NCBI GenBank assembly: GCA_016707895.1
Contig: JADJGV010000037.1
Span: 62,001 to 126,000 of the forward strand
Origin: Myxococcales bacterium
Lineage (GTDB): Bacteria > Myxococcota_A > Polyangia > Haliangiales > Haliangiaceae
Length of the DNA: 64,000 nucleotides
Reading direction: 5' to 3'
In this document: one piece after another, positions 61,262 to 64,000 of the stretch
Layout: every line of letters begins with the position of its first letter
Position numbering within the stretch: the stretch's first letter is position 1
Position numbers and translations under genes: made by a program
Notes under the pieces: generated by a model
Told to the model about the DNA's origin: nothing
Seen by the model: the letters and a program-made list of their open reading frames with translations, nothing else
Database searches by the model: none

Positions 61262-61558
61262 ATGGTCCTCGGCAAGGTCATCGGCACGCTGGTCGCGTCG
61301 AAGAAGGAGCCCACGCTCGAAGGCGTGAAGCTCCTGGTCGTGCGCGCCTGCGACGTCGATGGCAACGACAACCCCAAGGGGGCGATCGTGATCGCGGTCG
61401 ACGCGGTCGGCGCCGGCGTGGGCGAGGTGGTGCTGTACTGCTCCGGCAGCTCGGCCCGCCAGACCCAGGTCACGCAGAACCGCCCGGTCGACGCGACGAT
61501 CATGGCCATCGTCGACCAGGTGACGGTCGGTGACGATCGTCGCTACGTGAAGGCGTAG
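61262..61558 (+). CDS. BMC-P pentameric shell vertex protein (EutN/CcmL family)
   Basis: Encodes 98 residues. MVLGKVIGTLVASKKEPTLEGVKLLVVRACD and the later VDAVGAGVGEVVLYCSGSSAR are typical of pentamer vertex proteins, which cap the twelve corners of the icosahedral shell. It is close, from memory, to the Haliangium homologue. Only one such gene is in this operon. The aldehyde dehydrogenase gene begins 5 bases after it. Confidence 0.97.
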   Translation: MVLGKVIGTLVASKKEPTLEGVKLLVVRACDVDGNDNPKGAIVIAVDAVGAGVGEVVLYCSGSSARQTQVTQNRPVDATIMAIVDQVTVGDDRRYVKA

Positions 61559-61563
61559 CCGCG

Positions 61564-63011
<1,448 letters not shown>

Positions 63012-63015
<4 letters not shown>

Positions 63016-63623
63016 GCGCGCCAGCGCCGATCGCGGGCGGGCCGACCGCCGCCGACGGCCCCGCGCTCGGGCTGCTCGAGCTCGCCACCGTGGCCCGCGG
63101 CGTCGTCGTCGCCGACGCCGCGCTCAAGCGCGCGCCGGCGGTGCTCTTGTCGTCGCGGACGCTGTCGGGCGGCAAGCTGCTGGTGGTGCTGGCCGGCGGG
63201 GTCGCCGAGGTCGAGGAGGCGATGGCCGCCGGCAAGCTGGCCGCCGGCGACCGGTTGCGCGATCGGGTCGAGCTGGCCTACGCCGACGCCCAGGTGTGGC
63301 CGATGCTGGCCGCGGCCGGCGTCGTGGTGCCGGCCGACTGGGCCGACGACGCGGCCGCCGAGGCGCTGGCGATCGTCGAGACCGCGACGGTGTGCGCCGC
63401 GATCGCCGCGGCCGACGCCGCGTGCAAGGCCGCCGACGTGGTCGTGCGCGACGTGCGGCTGGCGGTCGACCTCGCCGGCAAGGCCTACTTCACGATGACC
63501 GGTGACCTCGACGCGGTCGACGCGGCGGCGGCGGCGGCCGCGGCGGCGGCCGGCGATCGCCTGGTCGAGCTCGAGCGGATCGCCCAGCCGGCCCCCGAGC
63601 TGCGCGGCCGACTGTTTTTCTGA
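63012..63623 (+). CDS. BMC-T shell protein (single-layer type, BMC-T1-like)
   Basis: Encodes 203 residues from GTG, coupled to the dehydrogenase stop. The two fused BMC domains show LGLLELATVARGVVVADAALKRAPAVLL in the first and IVETATVCAAIAAADAACKAADVVVRDVRLAVDLAGKAYF in the second, and the C-terminus ELRGRLFF is identical in my recollection to Haliangium ochraceum BMC-T1. It forms trimers that sit in the facet beside BMC-H. It ends the operon; a double hairpin starts one base after its stop. Confidence 0.95.
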
Positions 63624-63710
63624 GAGGGGCTTTCGCAAAGCGCCTCCCCCACAAGACGTGGGGCCCCCCGAAACGCGAGATCCTCATCGGGGCTTGGTGG
63701 CAAAGCCCCG
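63624..63710 (+). terminator. Double-hairpin gene-end element 4 plus a third hairpin
   Basis: It starts right after the BMC-T1 stop codon. Hairpin 1 has 10-base arms with one mismatch (63624-63633 with 63637-63646, loop CGC). Hairpin 2 has 6-base arms CCCCAC and GTGGGG (63647-63652 with 63658-63663). A third, CGGGGCTT with AAGCCCCG (63688-63695 with 63703-63710), follows. The first two hairpins follow the plan of elements 1 to 3. It likely ends the microcompartment transcript, though no long T run is present. Confidence 0.6.
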
Positions 63711-63755
63711 AGCCACCCGCGTCGGCGGCGCGGGGCCGGCGTACTATCGGCGGCG

Positions 63756-64000
63756 ATGGCCGTCATCGTCCCGCCCGCCGCCGTGCACCTGCCGCTCGTG
63801 GCCGCGTACCTCGACGCTCGCATGGCGCAGGCCGAGGCCATGCTGCTGCGCACGCTCGACGGCAAGGGCGACCACATCGCCGACCCGACGCGGCCGCTGG
63901 CCGAGGCGGCGGCGGCGGCGGCGGCGGCGGGGCTGCTGTTGCCCGATCAGCAGCTGGCGCGGCGCTACCACCTGGCGCCGTCGACGCTCGATCTGTTGTG
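63756..64000 (+). CDS. Unknown protein, 3' end beyond the window
   Basis: An open frame from ATG 63756 reaches the right edge, so 81 residues can be read and there is no stop. They begin MAVIVPPAAVHLPLVAAYLDARMAQ and include ADPTRPLAEAAAAAAAAGLLLPDQQLARRYHLAPSTLDLL. The last part looks like a winged-helix segment of the type at the front of some AAA+ proteins, but that is a weak guess. GC-rich third positions support coding. It follows the end of the microcompartment operon after hairpins and may be its own unit. Confidence 0.55.
   Translation, partial: MAVIVPPAAVHLPLVAAYLDARMAQAEAMLLRTLDGKGDHIADPTRPLAEAAAAAAAAGLLLPDQQLARRYHLAPSTLDLL

Overview
The window is very GC-rich, densely packed DNA of myxobacterial character. 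The best pointer is a five-gene bacterial microcompartment operon at the right end (60235-63623). Its gene order and protein sequences closely match, from memory, the locus of Haliangium ochraceum, so I place the organism in Myxococcota near Haliangium/Kofleriaceae. Supporting signs are the many lipoproteins with Asp/Ala-rich linkers after the lipobox, FHA and Ser/Thr-kinase-like proteins, sigma-54 activators, and GTTCAG-type LexA sites. It looks like chromosome: I see no rRNA, tRNA, CRISPR array, transposase, integrase or origin.

Layout. 1-3581: a surface protein cut by the left edge and two lipoproteins. 3591-5169: an FHA/sigma-54 activator broken by one missing base, with a palindrome array upstream. 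5192-7930: aconitase. 7948-8160: a dispersed hairpin repeat. 8352-19119: a papain-like protein, a TetR regulator coupled to a C45-type acyltransferase/hydrolase, an M14 peptidase, an aldo/keto reductase, a TerB-like protein, several lipoproteins, a DUF2254-like membrane protein, an FHA protein and a cold-shock protein. 19355-25833: M1-like peptidase, PafA-like phosphatase, seven-heme cytochrome, KAS III-like enzyme and SRPBCC protein. 25859-29570: HEAT-like gene, murJ and a histidine kinase, divergent from lexA.

30553-43325: a TonB-like protein, a candidate copper monooxygenase lipoprotein, a three-gene metallo-hydrolase operon, a collagen-like protein, an M43 protease and a phosphohexomutase operon. 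43329-47616: a solute-binding protein, sensor kinase and NtrC-type regulator in one overlapping operon. 47649-52264: yicC, gmk, a lipoprotein and a bifunctional RelA/SpoT. 52279-55482: the second copy of the dispersed repeat, a 53-residue basic protein, a PilZ protein and a probable pseudokinase. 55497-60096: an atypical dehydrogenase, pgeF and a TolC-like protein. 60235-63623: the microcompartment. A gene of unknown role runs off the right edge.

Genes that probably work together: the microcompartment shell with its tagged aldehyde dehydrogenase; the binding protein, kinase and regulator as one signalling cassette; TetR with the acyltransferase; and LexA under its own control. Two structural repeat families recur. 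One is an approximately 144-base hairpin element in two places. The other is a double hairpin placed just after stop codons, found four times with compensated stem changes.
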